Source of the DNA: Alnus glutinosa
Lineage: Eukaryota; Streptophyta; Magnoliopsida; Fagales; Betulaceae
DNA: 64,000 nucleotides
Assembly: GCF_958979055.1 (NCBI RefSeq)
Contig: NC_084886.1
Location: 15,410,154 to 15,474,153, forward strand
Reading direction: 5' to 3'
Shown: positions 10,001-21,338 of the stretch, piece by piece
Position numbering within the stretch: the stretch's first letter is position 1
How the letters are laid out: the number at the start of each line of letters is the position of its first letter
Made by a program: the position numbers and the translations under genes
Notes under the pieces: model-generated
Seen by the model: only the letters and a program-made list of their open reading frames with translations
Told to the model about the DNA's origin: nothing
Database searches by the model: none

Positions 10001-12410
10001 TTGTTGCCTCCTTTCCTCCAAGCGTTGATCTCACTCCATAAGGAAGTATTCTGAATGGAGGTTGGTATCCAGAAACAACTGCTGGGAGCATATCTGCATC
10101 TACTGGCAATGGATCACATCCAGGCCAATCAGTGTACCTAGGACCCAGACCATCTAAAAGTTTGTCTACTTCATCTTCATACTTCACTTCTGGCAATGAT
10201 TCCCTCTCTTTCTTCTCCTCAGCAGTAGAATTTGCGTTTAATCGGGGTGCATGCACATTATTGTCAGAACGAGATTCAGCAGGATTCCTAATAGTTTTTT
10301 CAGTAGCTGTTGGTAAGGAATTAGAAGAATTCTCATTTTTCTTATATATTCGTTTGTTCAGTTGCACCTTAGGAACCTCATAACTTACACCTCTATATAG
10401 AGAAATAGAAGTACCAGACCTCCAAATCACCAGTCCACCAGTCTTTCTCTGAAGACAAAAAAGAAAGTAGTTCCAATAAATGAAGGAAATAAAATTAATG
10501 AAATGTACAAATGACAAAATTCTTGCAAAAAGAATAATTCTACTTTGTCTTGATTATTTTTCGAAAATATTTTGTATGACATATTCACAACAAATAATTG
10601 TAAGACCAAAAAGTAGCTGAGTGGACTAATCGTACAGGAAGGCAAATAAAGGAAGATCTAAATATTTGAATTACAGAATGTACGAATACGATTCTTAAAT
10701 TAGTATGGGACTACTCTAAACACAATTAGATCTTAAAAACTATCAGGTATAGGACCTCTACCTTTATCATTCCAACAGAAATGTATAAACCTAGCAAATT
10801 CTGACCCTTCACTCAATATTTTTGATCGGCTTCAAAGCAGGGCTTGGGGAAAAACACCTCTCAAAAAAATCTCATTTGAAATCGTCATGCCCTATCTTAT
10901 ATGGCCTTCTGTCACTGGACGACTACTTTGGGTTGAAAAAAAAACTCATTTAAGTGTCTCTCTAACCATAACAGAGCTTCACGTCTGGTATATCATCTTC
11001 TCAACCGCTGTACAGTCTGCTAGCATACAATATATGCACTTTTATTTTCTATGATTGGTATGCTTCAGGTCAGGCCAGAATGGTTTGTGAGGCATATAGT
11101 TTTTGCCAGACTATGAAGAACAAGGCGGGGAAGGCCTTGAAATCTGCTCCTCTTTCCTATTCGGCAGCCATATGCAAGACATGGAGCCAAAAAATATCAA
11201 AGGATGACGATGCCTCTCTCTAGTAGGAACTGTTTAAAAATATTTTGTTGCAGTAGTTTAAAAGAATCCAAAGAGGTTTGCATATTGAACTTTCTTGGAT
11301 ATTAAATTTCTTTGCTCTATCCTTCATAACAATTGAAGTGTAGCTCCTATTCCATCCTCTTAACTTTTATTTCTTGTTCTCCTTTCCTTTTCCCCAAAAA
11401 GTTATATAAAAAAAAAAAGAACAAAATTGCAAGAGCATAAAATTATAAGAAAATAATAAGAAGCAAACCTCCAATATCTCATGCATCCTCTTCATATTAA
11501 GAGCAGCTGCACCTTCGATTTTCAGCCTCACAATCTCCTCCGTCTTCCACCTCTCGTGAATCATGTCAACGACTGCTTGTGTAACGCCGCCACCCCCAAT
11601 TTTTGTCTTGTGCTTCTTCTGGAATGTCAAATTCTTCAGCCTCCCTAACTCTGAGTCCGGCAGCGTCAATTCCGCCAATGAAGTCCTACTCTTTCTCCTC
11701 ACCGAACCCTCATCTTCCGCCTTCTCCTTCTCCTTCAGCTTCTCCCATGGGAACCTCACCTCTCCACCTCCAAACACATTTTCTACCCCCAATGGTGATT
11801 CCACCGAAAAACCACCTCGCGAATTAGGCAACATTCCTTCCTCAACATAAAATATGTCCTCCACAGACCCTTTTTCAATAGCAATCTCCTGCCCTTTCTC
11901 TTTACCCTCATCACCACCTTCAATGTACCCAAATTTCTTCAACTTCTTTACAATCTTCTCCATTGTACTACTACCAGTACTACCATCATTCTTCCCAGAG
12001 CCCGAGTTCAACACACTCCCACTCCCACTACTACGGTAATTCAACGCGGCTCGAGGTGGTTTCAGGCTGTTTTGTCCGCGGGTTTCGTTCCATTTATCTA
12101 TCCAACTATTTCTAATACTACTACTGCCACTACTACGATTACCGGTACTACTACACACATTCTTGTGCGAACTATACCGAGATATGGGTTGGTTCGTGCT
12201 CAAAAAAATTGATTTCCTAAGTGGGTCTTGCTCAGGGATTGAAGCAGACGTGACACAAGCCTGGTTTGTATGGAAATTGTACTTTTTGGAAGTAATGGAG
12301 GAATACCTGAAGAACCGGATGGGCGTGCCATGGAACTTGGAGAAGGAGGTTTGAAATGAATCAAAGAACGTTGTCGTTGGGTGAAATTGACGAGTTGGTA
12401 CAAGAGCCAT
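7087..12410 (-). CDS. CFM3: CFM3-type CRM-domain intron-splicing factor, 9 exons
   Basis: Complement join of 7087-7326, 7431-7520, 7641-7700, 8217-8509, 8604-8760, 9076-9426, 9748-9878, 9956-10448 and 11469-12410 gives 918 residues; all introns are GT-AG and frame is kept. The Ser/Thr/Arg-rich N-terminus resembles a chloroplast or mitochondrial transit peptide. Three CRM RNA-binding domains follow: CRM1 about residues 245-340 ([12 protein letters not shown] to LYRGVSYE), CRM2 about 455-550 ([19 protein letters not shown] to FYRGKNFL), CRM3 about 668-765 ([17 protein letters not shown] to [11 protein letters not shown]). The tail is acidic ([14 protein letters not shown]). CRM proteins act in group II intron splicing in plastids. 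Three domains with this spacing fit CFM3; CFM2 and CRS1 are the alternatives. Very small exons (60 and 90 bp) near the C-terminus are the least certain. No disruption seen. Confidence 0.9.
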
Positions 12411-12633
12411 AGCAGTACCTCCTCAGAACTATATCATCAATTACCCGATCGACCTGTGAGCCTACTGAGATTTTTGTGAGATTTTGGAGGTTCAATCTGT
12501 GTCGGCTTCTTGATTGTTATCTATGGCGGGGGAGTAATATCTACGGTCCGTTTGGATGCGTGGGAATCCACCCTCCATGCGTGCTAGGATATCCCAAGAC
12601 CAGCATAGGGATATATTTTTGTCTCTCCTCCTT

Positions 12634-12669
<36 letters not shown>

Positions 12670-13580
12670 CACTTTTAAGTCATATATAAGATTATATCCA
12701 TTTCTTATTTTAAAGAATCTTCTGAACAGTAAAGGCAGTAATAATTCTTGAGTCTTCTGAGCAGCATTGATTATTTTGTCTTTTGAGCAGCATTGTCTTT
12801 TGTGTCGGCGGATACAGTAAAACTGATAATGATTCATAAAGTCTTCATATCATAAAGTCTTTATTTTGTCTTTTGCGTCTTGAAATTTTTTAAGTTATTA
12901 TAAAACTATTGTTCCATAATTATTTCAAAGGTTTTTTTTTTTTTTTTTTTTGATGAATATTGTTTGAAAGGGTTCAATTCATGACTCATTATACTCATGA
13001 TATCCATTCATTATATTCGCTTTAAAATTGGATATGAAAAAGGTATGGAGGATCTGACATCTTGAGATAGGTCTCTTCGAAGAGGTCTTCCAATTACTAG
13101 CAAGCATTCCTTTGAGTTCGAGTGCATTGGGTTATGTAAATATAGTAATATACCTACAAAATAATTTACAATGGCAAGAACAAGTTTTAATTTGCCTCAG
13201 TAGGGTTTGAAGCAAGGGATACCATTCTTCAAATTTATTCGGGTAATGAATTCGTTATCTTAAGAGTTTGTTAGTCTTGTGATTTCTCAGGCTAAAAGTA
13301 TAATTTTAAACAAAATTTCAAAAATAAAAAAAAATCATTTGAGAATACGATTTAAAAAAATGAAATTGTGGTTTGAAGACGGAAAAAAATCTAAACGTTT
13401 TGGCGTAGAGAGATCTAATATGCTAAATAGCAATCCTCTATTCTAATATGCCAAATGGAAGCTGTAAGCATGAAAGGCCCAGAGGGTATTAGGCTCTGAT
13501 TTTTCATACAAATTCAGTGTCAATCAACTACTAAACAACGTTTTGAAGAAGATGAGTACTATAAATACTTCCAAGTGTTT
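12411..13580. other. intergenic, promoter side of CFM3-like gene, poly(T) tracts
   Basis: Contains the 5' flank of the CFM3-like gene. Poly(T) tracts lie at about 12641-12669 and 12931-12951. The open frames there are homopolymer artefacts. No gene supported. Confidence 0.4.
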
Positions 13581-13705
13581 ACTCTCAAATAGTCACTTCT
13601 TAACGTGACAGTGAAAATCATCATTTGATGAAATAACAAATGAAAGTATATGTAACATTTAATGACGATTTTCATTGTCACATAAGAGAGTGAGCTCTTG
13701 TGAGT
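13581..13705. mobile_element. short hairpin MITE
   Basis: A ~125-bp foldback. ACTCTCAAATAGTCACTTC at the left pairs imperfectly with the complement of the right end (AGAGAGTGAGCTCTTGTGAGT), and the inner part GTGACAGTGAAAATC pairs with GATTTTCATTGTCAC (13605 and 13681 are the stem limits). The total stem is about 50 bp. No target duplication could be fixed, so the superfamily is open. Confidence 0.55.
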
Positions 13706-13995
13706 TTGTGTAGCATTTCTCTTTTTAAGTATGATACTGCATCAACTCAGTAGAGCTAGATTGCCAATCTGAATGGCAGCTGACTAGCTGTATTTTGATA
13801 TCAATGAAAACATGTGCATCAAATATGTAAAGGGAGAAATGCATGTATATCTCTGTAAACATGTGTATCTCACAGATGCATCAGCTTCCCATTTGCAGTA
13901 TATCTTCCACCAAAAATGAAAGAACATAAAACGATATCATTTTGCCTTTGAAATCATTTACAAAGAAACATGCTCATGCAGTCTTTCTTATTTAT

Positions 13996-14568
13996 TTACA
14001 CGTCCAATTCATCGACTACTCCAGACAATGAAATAGGTCCAAGGGAATCACCTTCTATACCGGCAAGCATCACAAATTCTTTTGTGAAGTCCCCCCTTTT
14101 CTCTATCCATCTCACTCCAAGCACCATGAAACACACCACGACGTCGTTCTCTATCTTTGCAAGCTCATTACTCAAAAAGACTGGATTTTCCCCGGCAACA
14201 TACTGGTAATTTGGCATTTTCCGGGCTGAGATAAAAGCATATTTAATAGGTCCACATCTCAAGAAGACCCCATGCCTAAATATGCGGTGAACAACTCCCT
14301 GTAAAATCTCTCCCTTGAAAGGTAAGAAGGTACGGCAATTAAAGACTACAGGGAAGAAAACATCCCCCGACTCATCCACAACCTCTCCTTTGCCTATGCT
14401 CTTTAAGCTGGTTACTGCAAGAAAGTAACCATGATCCTTGCTGGCCTTTTCACCCAGCAAGTCCTCCAAAAGGCGTGTAATGATGGACCTCTGGGAAATA
14501 TGTCCATTTCTATCCAAGTTTTCCGCGAGGACAGCCACATCCCTGAGCAGTTCTACTTCACAGAACAT
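13996..14568 (-). CDS. NRPE7: RNA polymerase IV/V subunit 7 (RPB7-like)
   Basis: A single open frame of 190 residues. It has the RPB7 layout: an N-terminal tip domain (start MFCEVELLRDV, then HGYFLAVTSLKSIGKGEV) and, from about residue 80, an S1-like OB domain (FRPFKGEIL-type sequence, here FLPFKGEILQGVV, and GPIKYAFISARKMP). RPB7 pairs with RPB4 as the stalk of the enzyme. The divergence from canonical Pol II RPB7 and the N-terminal form match the plant NRPD7/NRPE7 paralogues, which serve Pol IV and Pol V in RNA-directed DNA methylation. The coding region has no intron, but GGACTAG just before the ATG looks like an acceptor, so a 5' UTR intron is likely. D7 and E7 cannot be separated by eye. 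The start at 14568 fits family length. Confidence 0.85.
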   Translation of the reverse strand: MFCEVELLRDVAVLAENLDRNGHISQRSIITRLLEDLLGEKASKDHGYFLAVTSLKSIGKGEVVDESGDVFFPVVFNCRTFLPFKGEILQGVVHRIFRHGVFLRCGPIKYAFISARKMPNYQYVAGENPVFLSNELAKIENDVVVCFMVLGVRWIEKRGDFTKEFVMLAGIEGDSLGPISLSGVVDELDV

Positions 14569-15137
14569 AGCCGAGATCTAGTCCAAAATGAACAAAAGAA
14601 ACAGGATTATAAAGATTGTTTCGCACAATTAATCAACTGGATTCTTTTAGATAACCCATCATAAAGAAAGGTTTCAAGCGATCAAACCAGAAAATCAATA
14701 AACCAAACCATTAAAACAAAACATACTAGGATAACCCAAGTCACTAAAATGGATAACTTGCTTTACGCAAGAAATAGAAGAATCTCTCCATAAACATATA
14801 GAGGAAGTCTTGTGGGGTGGGCAATAGCAACAGGCCAACACTGAGATGGCCATCTATCTCATTGTCAATTGATGGAAATATGTAATGTGACGAAAGTTGC
14901 AAACAATTAGGTCCCAGTTGATAAGGAAATTATGGTGTCTAGTCTACTCATTTCACTTCTTCTCAAGCTTTGTTTTTTTTAATATTTATGATTATCAATC
15001 ACGATACACCTGAGACAACCTAACTTGATATTTGCAACTAAAATAAATATATAAAAAAAAATAAAAAAGTTAGCACAGATTATGCTTCAACTCTCTGTGC
15101 AATGATGACCTCTCCCATCCTTCCCTCCTTCCCCACC

Positions 15138-15168
<31 letters not shown>

Positions 15169-17048
15169 TCTTTTTCTATAGAACTACAAGATGACTTGTA
15201 TCAAAAAATAAAGATTATGCATGAAACTGCACCAATAATATGCATACAAGAAATAAATATGATCATAATTCCCATGTGGACCCACCATGTAACCATGTTG
15301 GTCTCAAAAGGTAACACACAATATATGTCAGGTAGTTGTAACAAAGAAGTTTTCCCCATCTGAGGCTCATGGGAACTATGAAAGTTTAAAAAAAAAAAAA
15401 AATCCATCCTGCACAGGAATTTTTCAACCATTATCCCTACTATATTTTCGTAAGTCAATCAATTTCATACTTCTTTCACATGCAAATAAAAGCATTGGCG
15501 AAGTTTAGAAATGGAAAAAGCATTCAAAGTGCAAATGTTAATGGATGCCACAATCATCCCCGGTTATAAAGTTGCTAGAGTTGAGAGCATAAAATTTACT
15601 AGGCCAAGCAAACATAGCAGAGTTGTAGAGACTGTACACGCACATATATTTAGTATATTTTGGGTACTCATGTGAAGAAACAAACTCCAAAATATCCCAT
15701 TACATCCCATGAGCAATAAATTTTTAGCAATGTATGTGTATATGTGTGTTTGTATATGAATATTTTATTCAATCCAAATACATGGGACTTCCTAATAAAA
15801 TCAACGCAGAAGAAATTATTTAATTTTAGCCTTGCATGAGCATCACATCCTGCCCAAACCACTCTTTCAAATCATGCTTGGATAAAGTTCCTAATGACAC
15901 CATGCAATGTTTTGGACGTGAGTCAGTCATTTTAGTCCCAAAATGGAAACTCAAATGTGATACCACTAACCAAGGCATACACTTCCTGCATGGATATGCA
16001 GTTATATGGTAGATCTACATGAGTATGCAACTTGATTTTGTGCAACCAGGATCAATGGACCCGACCACGCCTAGCCAATTGATTTGTTTGTTTCCTTTAT
16101 GGTTAGAAAATCCATAGCATCTCATCACCAGTTTAGATTATGGCTTTATACATTATTGGAACTATCCAAACTAATTACCAACAAGTTAAATGTCTTACAA
16201 AATAATAATAAAAAAACACATACGATTTCAGACAAGCTATGAATAGTAATTAACATTGAGAATTAGATATTAATTATGTCATCTCAACCCTAGTTCTCTT
16301 TTTGTTAATTAGATGCTTTTAAGGACTGACCTGAAAACTTAATCTGAGAGGTTCTTTTTGTTTCAGTTTTACAGTCCAATATGTGTCAAGAAAAGGAGAA
16401 ATGATTTTTGTCATTTTGATCCCACATTAATATTAGACATATACTTAATTGGACCATTAAATCTAGCTCGCTAGATTGTTTCCATCATTGAACTTGCAGA
16501 AGGAAAAATTTCAAAATCTAGGACTAAGAAGTCAACAACTAGACTAGGTAGCATGACATGAATTGCCTTCTCCCGATGTCTCCATTTCCTCTAGTTACAC
16601 ATATTTTGTTTTCATACTTCTTCAACCATATCCCTATTCTTAATCCAGAGTAGGGGACTTTATGGAATCAACAGAAACAACCAACTTGCCCCGCTGGTTC
16701 AACAATGAACACCATAATCAGTGGAAAGTCTCCCTCAAAACAGGATAAACCGACCAATGAACACCCTAATCTAGAAATGAATTGATGATAATACAAAGTA
16801 AACATGCGCCACATTCAAAATGAAAATAAAAGATATCAAATACCACACGTTTTATATTTGATTAGAAATGGTTATCAAAGCATGTGTTATTTGTGCTCGC
16901 TCTAGTTAGGTATTTTCTGTTGTATACTTTTTGTATACATAGGAATGCCTTACTCTTTAACAAAATTTTCGATCACTTATCAAAAAATATGTTGAAGTAG
17001 CAAACAAGTTCATTCTTCTTATACTTTGTTCAAACATTCAACTCTTTT
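14569..17048. other. long intergenic region with a poly(C) tract
   Basis: No gene found over 2.5 kb. The notable item is an uninterrupted run of about 29 C at 15136-15164, which is poly(G) on the other strand. The remainder is AT-rich with short A/T runs. Confidence 0.45.
15136..15164. repeat. poly(C)/poly(G) homopolymer
   Basis: About 29 consecutive C following CCCCA. Long C tracts are much rarer than A/T tracts in plant DNA and are also prone to sequencing and assembly error, so the exact length is unreliable. Confidence 0.8.
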
Positions 17049-17495
17049 AATAACTGGGGTAAAATGACAATTCCCCTCCCCCTTTCATCGAACAACTACT
17101 TTTATATCACTTACCCTTAAAAACTTTAACTCAATGCAACTTGGACCCTGTTTTGAAGTTCCGATGTCAGTTTGTTCCCTATATCTAAATCAGCCGTTGA
17201 GTTGGAAGGAAAAATATGTGAACTGACTAAATTGTTCTATTTTTAATTTGAAAATCGACATAACGGGCATTTGAGAATGGAATTGATGAGATTTATTTTT
17301 TTTCCATGTTTAAGACTATTTTTTTCACATAAAATGGGCAATTTAGTTATTGCACATATTTTTTTTGGTGGTGGACAAACTGAAAATTGAAACTTTAAAA
17401 TAGGATCCGGATTTCATTGAGTTAAAATTTATTGGATTAAGTCATTCAGGGAAAATAGTTCATGGGGCCAAAGTATCATTTACCCTAATAACTAT
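17049..17495. mobile_element. foldback MITE with ~170-bp arms
   Basis: The left end (AATAACTGGGGTAAAATGA) pairs with the complement of the right end (TCATTTACCCTAATAACTATT). Pairing continues inwards: TTAACTCAATG, GGACCCTGTTTT and TCAGTTTGT on the left have imperfect complements at about 17375-17435. The two arms are about 170 bp each. No coding capacity. Confidence 0.7.
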
Positions 17496-17652
17496 TATTT
17501 TGTTTGGAACGTAATTTCGTAACAAGGTTTTATACGTAAGCCAACGTATAACTAATCTAAACTAATTAAGTAACAAACGCTAACAGGAAGTTTGGATGGG
17601 GGTAATCTTTTATGATTTTCGGGAGTACTAAAAAATTACATTGTTTGGAATC

Positions 17653-17841
17653 AAATTATTCTTAGTGCAAATTGATCTATCCAACAATGAATTAACCGGC
17701 CAAATTCCAACAATGGGTCAACTATGTACCCTTCCTGCATCCCAGTATGCGAACAGCCCAGGATTTTGCCGGGTTCCGTTGCCTGAATGCCAGACTGACA
17801 ACAACGAACCCTTGAACCTGGAATCAAATTATCAACCATGA
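17653..17841 (+). pseudogene. BRL2-like LRR receptor kinase fragment
   Basis: An open frame of about 60 codons reads [14 protein letters not shown], then [15 protein letters not shown] and VPLPECQ, then stops. This is the last leucine-rich repeat and the C-terminal LRR cap found just before the transmembrane segment in BRI1-like kinases, closest by memory to BRL2/VH1. The kinase domain, the membrane segment and the rest of the LRR array are absent on both sides. The cap motif GLCGVPLP is altered to GFCRVPLP. It begins ~160 bp right of a MITE, which might have helped the rearrangement. A relic with no function expected. Confidence 0.7.
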
Positions 17842-18779
17842 AAAGTAAAATTTCAACAGAGATTTGTCATGCTCTGTTTGCTTAAACAAGGATTTAAAAG
17901 TTTCAAACTCCCATTTCGAAAAGGTTTTGGGCAAAGAAACCGATTCTATCAGATAACCAAATCTAAAAATTCTAGCTAGTAGAGCTTCCTTGAACTAAAC
18001 GTTCAATATTTTCATTTCTATGCTTCAACTGATATTTGCTGTTTGTATCTAATTTCGACCCGTGTAATTAAAAATACATACGGAACTGTATGTAGTATCA
18101 GTTACTGCGCCCCCACTTAGAATTAGCAATTAAAACTTGTCAACTCAAATCTGGAGAACAAAGAAAGTTTCAAAGTCAATTACCAAATATAAAATACCAA
18201 TACACAGAAAGCTTCCCATCCCTTGAAACCAACCAACTTTAAGCCAAAGAGACTACGACCCAGAAGATTCAGATAATCCAATAATCTATCTAGTGCATAA
18301 AAGAAATGTCATTTAGGGAATGAAAAGCAACCCAGTGGAGCAAATTTTGATAAGAAGTAAACAAAGTACAGGGAAGGGTTTAAGAAAAAGAACCTGGTTT
18401 AAATTTTGGAGAAACCCTGGAAGAAGTTGGGGAAGATGTGGTGGTGGAAACAAACGAAGGGAAAGGTTGAGGGTTCTGTTTCACTGAGTAGACCACGCAA
18501 CACCCTACGCAGCCTAGATATTTTCCGCTGTGGAGTGATACAATGGGCACCCTTGACTCTGTGTTTGGAAACTCGGTTATCATAACCTTATCTTACAAAA
18601 GTTAAATTAATAATAAGGGAATCTAAAAATTTTATTGGATTTTGAGAATCTGTTTGCTTAGGTTTTTTAAAAGTTTTTCTTACATTTATAAAGGATTTTC
18701 TACGATAACTTTGCTAATAATTTCCAAATCCAATAGGCGCAACCCGCGATTCATAGCAAGATGCATTGGGTGAAACTTG
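17842..18779. other. intergenic, one unassigned minus-strand open frame
   Basis: No recognised gene. A 67-codon frame on the minus strand (18380-18583) ends at a CAG-GTTC donor-like site and could be a first exon, but it has no known motif and no matching second exon was found. Confidence 0.35.
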
Positions 18780-19949
18780 GGAGTGGCCTTTGATAGCAAA
18801 ATGGAGTGCATTTCGACCTCTGTTATTAACTAGTTGCAGCAATCTGGACAATGGAATCCGACCATTGTGTAAGATTCTGGCGACCCGATCTTGAAATTTG
18901 GGGACGTTCGGCAGTATAGTTAGGCTGGCGGTGACGGATTTCCATAAACGTGCTTACAAGAATGAGAAATTTAAATTCAGAAAATGATTTACGGTTTAAA
19001 AATTAAAGAAACTTTTTTCAGTCAAATTGAAAATAATTTATGTTGACCATCATTTTCGGTTGTACCAAACCCTGAAAAATACAGAAAACATTGTTCAGAA
19101 AATATTTTACGCTCAAACAAACGGAGTCTCTGTTAGATAGGTTTAATTTATACTCAAATTATCATCCAGTCTTAGAATTAAAAGGGCGATATTTTAAATT
19201 GAACCAATAAGAGTGAAATGATTAAAAAAAAAACCGTCATTTTTTTCTCACATTTATCATCTCCTAACCAGACACCCATATAAATAATAAAGCACACTAA
19301 TCTCAATATTGTTTATAAAAATAATTTAGTTAGAAACTTATAAGATTGTGGAATTGTCATACTTATATATTTCATGAATTGATTTATTATTTTTGGTCCA
19401 CCATATAATTTTATTTTATTTTTATGAAATTTATAATAAACTTTAAAGAATTAAAGCTGCATTACTCATTACTAAATTAACCATGCAAGTAGGTAGTACT
19501 TGTATTAACCTTTATTACTGCAGCATGCTAAGCTGTTCTACCAAAGGGCCCCATTCCTCGGTAATTTGCATGTCTAAAATTTCAAACAGCACACTTTCAA
19601 ACCCTCTCTCGACAGCTATGTAAGGTGGAGTCTCATCATTATCATTAGCAGAATATGAAAAATCTAGGTCTTCTTTTGATCCACAATTTTACCACGTTAA
19701 GGTGTTTATTACGTACAACCTCGATCATGCAAAGACATGTCTTTCTCTTTGTTCGTCCTGAACATTTCCTTTATCGGTCCACTCTCATCTTCAAGGTCTT
19801 GATAGAGACTTCAGGCACAATATTTGATTAGAACTGCCACTATGTCACCATGAATGTACCTTGCTGAAATGTGCAAGGAGTTTCACCTTTGTCATTAGCT
19901 TTCCATAACAATGAGGGACACAATTGAAGAATTTCTTTCACAAATTTTG
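18780..19949 (-). pseudogene. ankyrin (ACD6-like) pseudogene, copy of the 49-53 kb gene
   Basis: Three blocks align in order with the intact minus-strand gene: 18780-18855 matches exon 2 near 51414-51490 (shared TTTGATAGCAAAATGGAGT), about 19135-19500 matches intron 1 near 52147-52555, and about 19500-19948 matches exon 1 near 52555-52995. Introns being retained means this is a DNA duplication, not a retrocopy. The exon 1 part contains several stop codons and small indels. Exon 3 (the membrane domain) and the 5' part of exon 1 are missing. Homology stops exactly where the LTR at 19950 begins, so that insertion, or a deletion with it, probably removed the rest. Confidence 0.8.
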
Positions 19950-19968
19950 TTACACTCCGATGAAACTA

Positions 19969-20112
19969 AGTAGGTAAGGTTGAGTGCATTATGGTAGGTA
20001 AGTTTGAGTGCATTTTTGAGTGCATTGTAGTAGGTAAGTTTGAGTGCATTTTTGAGTGCATTGTGGTAGGTAAGTTTAAGTGCATTTTTGAGTGCATTGT
20101 GGTAGGTAAGGT
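19969..20112 (+). repeat. 36-bp minisatellite within the LTR
   Basis: About 3.5 tandem units built from GTAGGTAAGTTTGAGTGCAT and TTTTGAGTGCATTGTG. The period of 36 keeps the antisense strand open as a 12-residue repeat, which is a by-product and not a gene. Confidence 0.8.
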
Positions 20113-20343
20113 TAATTCCCATCCATTGGATCAAAATGTGTCTACTTGATCCTAACCATTCATTCTCTTATAAATAGAACCAAGATGGAAGACACAATAC
20201 CCATCAAGCTTCACTCACACACACACCTAAGGCCAAGAGAGAAAATTGTGAGATTTGTGTAGTTTTGTGTGGTTTAAGGCTTGAAGTGTGTGCAAGGAAG
20301 TATTTTGATAAAAGCTCGATTCCGATGTTAATGGAAAGTCCAA

Positions 20344-20523
20344 GTAAGGGATTCTCTACCCCTTCTCAAATTATTATATTACTTTAATTATTCCTTTATT
20401 TGCGTAAGGGAAACCTCTACCCCTTCTCAAATTATATTACTTTAATTATTCCTTTATTTGTGTAAGGGAACCCTCTACCCCTTCTCAAATTATTATATTA
20501 CTTTAAATATTCCTTTATTTGCA
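20344..20523 (+). repeat. ~59-bp triplicate repeat within the LTR
   Basis: Three direct copies start at 20344, 20404 and 20462. Each carries GTAAGGGA, CTCTACCCCTTCTCAAATTA and TTCCTTTATTTG, and copies differ by small indels. Confidence 0.85.
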
Positions 20524-21220
20524 TAATTTCGATTTGATTCGGTATTTCAAATTATTTTGTTTACATGAAGAATTTATTTTTTTGATTCAGTATTTCAAAT
20601 TATTAAATTATTTTGTTTATATAAAGGATTTGTTTTTAATTGGTTTTGATGTGAAAATTATTGAGTAAAAATAATATTTTTTGGAAATCGTGATTTTGAG
20701 AAAAACCAGAAATACATTTGTGAAACCCTCCAACACGTTACCCCTGGATATACAAGTAAAGAATGAGAGTTTTGTGAGAAAACTCTATGAGATATATAAA
20801 GGAGAAATTTTTGAAAAGGGCACGTGTGTGGAGGAGTTTTGACAATTGTTTTTGGAGATTTTTAAAAGAATTTAACTCAACTGTTTTATGGTTGAGGATT
20901 TCCTTACTGAGCATGTTTTTGTGCTCACCCCTTATTTTGTTTTTGTTTTCAGGTTATGAACAGAGAGACGTAGGTGGCCGGGATGGGATCTAGGAATTGC
21001 ATTAGGACATTGCATTTATGTTACCCTAAAATTTTCAGTTATTGTATCTTTTACAATTAAATGACCGTTTCCGCATTTATTAAAAACTCTGAGTTTTAAA
21101 ATCATTATTATTTTTATTTAAATCAGCATACTAGTTAAGATATTTGGCAGACCTTACGAATCTTTGCAGTTTTAAAAGAGAAAGTGACGAACCTAACCCT
21201 TAGTGGTTTGGGGCGTTACA

Positions 21221-21338
21221 AACTAACCGATAGTTAATTTCAAGATTCGCCTCCTAGCCCTATTCCCTACGAAATAAGACTTAGAGATCTCACACTCTCT
21301 GAAGAGAGTTTGCAGCAAAATACTTTTCACTTACATAC
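21221..21338. other. short host remnant between two LTR elements
   Basis: 118 bp of unassigned DNA. It is the left flank of the Ty3/gypsy insertion and should be continuous with sequence from 36386 onwards. Confidence 0.4.

Larger units (their letters stand above)
19950..21220 (+). mobile_element. solo LTR or LTR-like element
   Basis: A 1271-bp noncoding element that begins TGTTACACTCC and ends GGGGCGTTACA, giving the TG...CA ends and short inverted repeat of an LTR. TTATAAATAGA at about 20171 is a fitting TATA box. No primer-binding site, polypurine tract or second LTR is adjacent. No clear 5-bp target duplication was found (aattt left, aacta right), so it may be the product of a rearrangement rather than simple recombination. 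It lies in the ankyrin pseudogene. Confidence 0.6.

Noticed and set aside
11563..12354. Plus-strand frames opposite CFM3-like exon 1
   Set aside because: Shadow frames of a long, well-supported minus-strand exon.
12476..12837. Frames on both strands upstream of the CFM3-like gene
   Set aside because: They run through a poly(T) tract and have no domain.
18380..18583. Minus-strand frame of 67 codons with a donor-like end
   Set aside because: No recognisable motif and no second exon. Recorded only as part of the intergenic entry.
19895..20134. 79-codon frame of LTYHNALKNALK repeats
   Set aside because: By-product of the 36-bp minisatellite, whose period is a multiple of 3.
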